In this document: positions 61,953 through 64,000 of the stretch, in pieces | Position numbering within the stretch: position 1 is the first letter of the stretch | Layout: the number at the start of each line of letters is the position of its first letter | From: Ehretia macrophylla | Taxonomy: Eukaryota > Streptophyta > Magnoliopsida > Boraginales > Ehretiaceae | Assembly (NCBI GenBank): GCA_037974665.1 | Contig: CM075773.1 | Coordinates: forward strand, 33,118,853-33,182,852 | Reading direction: 5' to 3' | DNA: 64,000 nt | Translations under genes and position numbers: made by a program | The notes under the pieces: model-generated | What the model was told of the DNA's origin: nothing | The model's database searches: none | The model's input: only the letters and a program-made list of their open reading frames with translations

Positions 61953-64000
61953 CTAATATTCAGCATCTTCATCACTATTTTCATCATCATCATCACCATT
62001 ATTATCATCGTCGTCATCTTCAGTAGCATATTCATACTCCTCTTCATCTTCAGTCTCATCTTCATATTCCTCTTCGTCTTCTTCATGTTCTTCCTCCTCA
62101 TTTTGTTCAATGATAAGCTGACCATGGATGTCATTTGGATCATCTTTCAGTATTTCGTTGTTCTCACCCGAATCACGACGGATTGTTGGCAAATTACTTT
62201 CATTCTGTTCTCTTACGGGCACATACATCTCATCGGACTGGAAACTTGTTCTTTGTTCCACTACTCTTTCCTTTTCAGGCATGGCATAGATATTTCTAGG
62301 GCGTACTTTAACTACTGCTTGCCAATTTTTACGGTTCCCCTTCGCCCCTGGATATCTACAATAATACACTTGCTGAGCTTGGGCAGCCAATACAAATGGT
62401 TCATATTTGGGATACTTTCTCTTCACATTCACTTCAACCAAACTAGACTTGCGATAGTATTTCACACCTCTATCATTTGTGGTATCGTACCAATCGCACT
62501 TAAAGAGAACTACCCTTGTATGTTGTAAAGTTGGATTATTATATTCAAGTTGAATAATGTTGTGCAACACACCATAGTAGCCAATATCCCCCGCCCTGCC
62601 ATCGCTTATCCCTTTCATATATACTCCACTATTATTTGTTTTCATCGATGTAGCATATTAGTGTGTTGCAAATCTGTATCCATTCACCATGTATCTTGAC
62701 GAGGTCCTAACCAATCTATAAGGCCACATTGAAAGACATTGTACACGATGATCTACATCATTCATGTGCTTAACCTACAAATATATATCACTCTTCTTTT
62801 AAGGTATGCATACCGTAAGGGATAAAATGAATTTCTGTTATGAGACATGTACATACATATTCATATAACCATTTCAGGAATAAGTTGTCAACATGCAGTT
62901 GGAGTTCTCTCGGATTCAATGGGCCATATTGGTTGCGAATGTAATCCTCGAACATGTTGGCAAATAGTCAAATATTAGTCAATTTATCTTGTATATTTAA
63001 AGCCCAACACGTTAACATATTATTAAATTACCATAGCCTTACCTGACATAAGGTAGTACCTCTGTGCAATTCATCAATACATAGCGGTGTGCCAAATAGA
63101 AATCTTCTTCCGCTATTGTCATCTCTTTCCATTTCCCGATTGAGCGGCCCGAATGAGTAAATAGAGCTAAGCATCCATCGGGGTGTTCCACATCGTCATA
63201 TTGGTTATTCCGACCAAGCCTTCTACTCTTAGTGGCCACGTGCTCTTCAAAATAATAAGAACAAAAAGTTGACGTTTCCAGCATATGGTAGGCTTCACAA
63301 ATGGATCCTTCCACATGTGCCTTATTCTTTACTTTCCTCTTTAACCCCTGCAAAAACCTCTCAAAGGGATACATCCACCGATATTGTACAAGGCCACACC
63401 AAATCGCTTCGTGGACCAAATGAACAGGCAAGTGCTCCATTGAATCAAAGAATGCAGGAGGTAACAGCTTCTCCAAGTTGCAAAGAGTCACGACAATGTC
63501 TTCTTGCATCCTTTCCAAATCCATACTTTGCAAACTTGTGCAACATATGTTAGGAAAGAACAAACTTAGTTGTGCAAAAGCCTCCCAAACTTGTTTAGGC
63601 ATCAGCTCGTGTAATGCAATCACAAGCAATCTCTCCATGAAGACATGACAGTCGTGGCTCTTCATGTGTGACATCTTTAATTGTTGCATGTCAACACATC
63701 TCGCTAAATTTGATGCATAGTCATCAGGAAATTTTAATTCTTCAACCCATTCAAGAAGTAGTTTTCTCTTTGCCACGGGGAGAGTATACACACCAATCAC
63801 ATTAACGTACTCTCCACATAATTCGGGACGGTCACAATACACCTCCATGTCTTTTCTCGCTCTTACATTGTCTTTGCTATTTCCGTTGACACCCATAACA
63901 GTGTTGAAAACATTGTCAAATATATTTTTTTTTATATGCATGACATCTAAATTGTGGCGTACAAGATGCGTCTTCCAGTAAGGTAAGTCCCAAAAAATAC
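61953..64000 (-). pseudogene. CACTA TNP2-like transposase, partial
   Basis: This is the C-terminal half of the En/Spm transposase; the N-terminal catalytic part lies beyond the window. A block from 64000 to 63039 ends the transposase core (MHIKKNIFDNVFNT) and contains a DUF4218-like region (KSHDCHVFMERLLVIAL; LPPAFFDSMEHLPVHLVHEA). At about 62957-62855, MFEDYIRNQYGPLNPREL is a conserved linker. At 62775-61953 follows a DUF4216-like region (IGYYGVLHNIIQLEY; VVLFKCDWYD; EPFVLAAQAQQVYY) and an acidic tail. A TAA at 62658-62660 falls in the coding frame, and the acceptor before the linker is not canonical, so this copy is probably inactive. Confidence 0.8.

Larger units (their letters stand above)
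58065..64000 (-). mobile_element. CACTA (En/Spm) transposon, one end, continues past the window
   Basis: CACTACAAGAAAAATC at 58065 is a CACTA terminal inverted repeat. It is followed inward by a hairpin and GC-rich subterminal repeats, then a TNPA/Transposase_24-like gene (61446-58907) and part of a TNP2-like transposase (64000-61953), both on the minus strand. The other end is not in the window. The left end lies 612 bp upstream of the NTF2-like start codon. Confidence 0.88.

Overview
The window is AT-rich nuclear DNA of a eudicot plant. The evidence is intron-containing plant gene families (R2R3-MYB, GH28 polygalacturonase, SPIRAL1-like, NTF2/SnoaL-like) embedded in plant repeats (Ty1/copia, L1-type LINE, TRIM, CACTA, hAT, Harbinger and Mutator-type MITEs) and an endogenous caulimovirid-like pararetrovirus. 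The species cannot be named from the sequence.

Layout. 1-6.3 kb: intergenic, with a 60-bp tandem repeat. 6.4-8.9 kb (+): a complete three-exon MYB103-type regulator. 9.4-13.8 kb: a decayed minus-strand copia element, apparently inserted in an older LTR. 14.4-17.8 kb: a minus-strand LINE with a perfect 16-bp target duplication; it carries only ORF1 and is itself interrupted by a MITE and a TRIM. 18.5-22.4 kb (-): a six-exon GH28 gene with a foldback MITE in its largest intron. 26.0-35.5 kb: a rearranged endogenous pararetrovirus (26.7-34.9 kb) between two direct copies of one host segment. 35.6-36.1 kb: a hAT MITE with an 8-bp TSD. 38.9-39.4 kb: a non-autonomous CACTA. 39.95-40.5 kb (-): a complete SPIRAL1-like gene. 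46.6-57.5 kb (-): a six-exon NTF2/SnoaL-like gene. Its 6.7-kb intron 4 holds a whole copia element (47.2-53.3 kb), whose 3' LTR in turn holds an 874-bp DNA transposon. Other introns of this gene hold a hAT MITE, a foldback element and a ~670-bp AAT-rich microsatellite. 58.1 kb to the end: one end of a CACTA (En/Spm) transposon with an intact spliceable TNPA/Transposase_24-like gene and part of a TNP2-like transposase; the element continues beyond the window.

The four host genes do not form a pathway cluster, although MYB103 and GH28 enzymes both belong to cell-wall biology. The main interest lies in the mobile DNA: the viral locus with inverted arms, outward-facing promoters and a duplicated host flank; the ORF1-only LINE; and the host gene that keeps an open spliced frame across a nested 6-kb retroelement. 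All gene models were built by hand from reading frames and GT/AG splice sites, without database searches.
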